NCBI GenBank assembly: GCA_900540255.1
Contig: UQFE01000045.1
Span: 1 to 16,930, forward strand
Direction of reading: 5' to 3'
Source: an uncultured Clostridium sp.
GTDB lineage: Bacteria > Bacillota > Clostridia > Clostridiales > Clostridiaceae
DNA: 16,930 nucleotides
A model generated the notes under the pieces. That model searched no databases and was not told the DNA's origin. It was given only the letters and a program-made list of their open reading frames with translations. A program made the position numbers and the translations under genes. This document shows positions 16,907 through 16,930 of the stretch, in pieces. Within the stretch, counting starts at the first letter, position 1; each line of letters starts with the position of its first letter.

Positions 16907-16930
16907 TTTAGTGAGAGTTTGATCCTGGCT
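16907..16930 (+). rRNA. 16S ribosomal RNA, first bases only
   Basis: AGAGTTTGATCCTGGCT (16914-16930) is the universally conserved start of bacterial 16S rRNA, equivalent to E. coli position 8 onward. That places the mature 5' end near 16907. The rest lies outside the window. Confidence 0.95.

Overview
This window is a stretch of very AT-rich, low-GC Firmicute chromosome, most likely from Clostridium sensu stricto. The evidence is the extreme A/T codon bias with AGA as the dominant Arg codon, purine-rich Shine-Dalgarno sites, a SpoIIE sporulation phosphatase, formate-tetrahydrofolate ligase, a homodimeric glycyl-tRNA synthetase under T-box control, and a Firmicute-style rRNA leader. All genes I can support lie on the + strand, which suggests leading-strand, origin-proximal DNA. 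From memory, the order spoIIE - tilS - hpt - ftsH - coaX - dus - lysS - rrn matches the origin-proximal region of Bacillus subtilis. The main differences are fhs between ftsH and coaX, greA between dus and lysS, and no genes between spoIIE and tilS.

Layout: (1) 1-90, the 3' half of tRNA-Leu(UAA) and its terminator. (2) 91-463, a non-coding gap with an orphan terminator-like hairpin, weak Spo0A-box candidates and a probable spoIIE promoter. (3) 464-2880, spoIIE and a terminator that overlaps its stop codon. (4) 2934-6843, a tilS-hpt-ftsH transcription unit with its own promoter and a strong terminator. (5) 6910-8651, fhs with its own extended -10 promoter. (6) 8671-10547, coaX-dus with a promoter and a leader hairpin. 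(7) 10579-12725, greA-lysS behind a perfect consensus promoter, ending in a strong terminator. (8) 12829-13010, a monocistronic tRNA-Asn(GUU) unit. (9) 13035-14780, a promoter, a glycine T-box leader, glyS and a terminator. (10) 14907-16280, murD standing alone. (11) 16281-16930, an AT-rich non-coding stretch leading to tandem rRNA promoters, boxA, a leader hairpin and the first bases of 16S rRNA.

Almost everything serves core information processing: tRNA supply and charging (tRNA-Leu, tRNA-Asn, TilS, Dus, LysS, GlyS), transcription fidelity (GreA), ribosome synthesis (rrn), and basic metabolism and envelope maintenance (Hpt, Fhs, CoaX, MurD, FtsH). SpoIIE is the one developmental gene. I see no mobile element, CRISPR array, phage gene or novel multi-gene system. 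The points worth a second look are regulatory: the palindrome over the -10 of rrn P1, the coaX leader hairpin, the inverted repeat on the tilS promoter, and the orphan hairpin upstream of spoIIE. Four coding starts were moved downstream of the longest open frame (coaX, greA, glyS, murD) because of clear ribosome binding sites and family N-termini.
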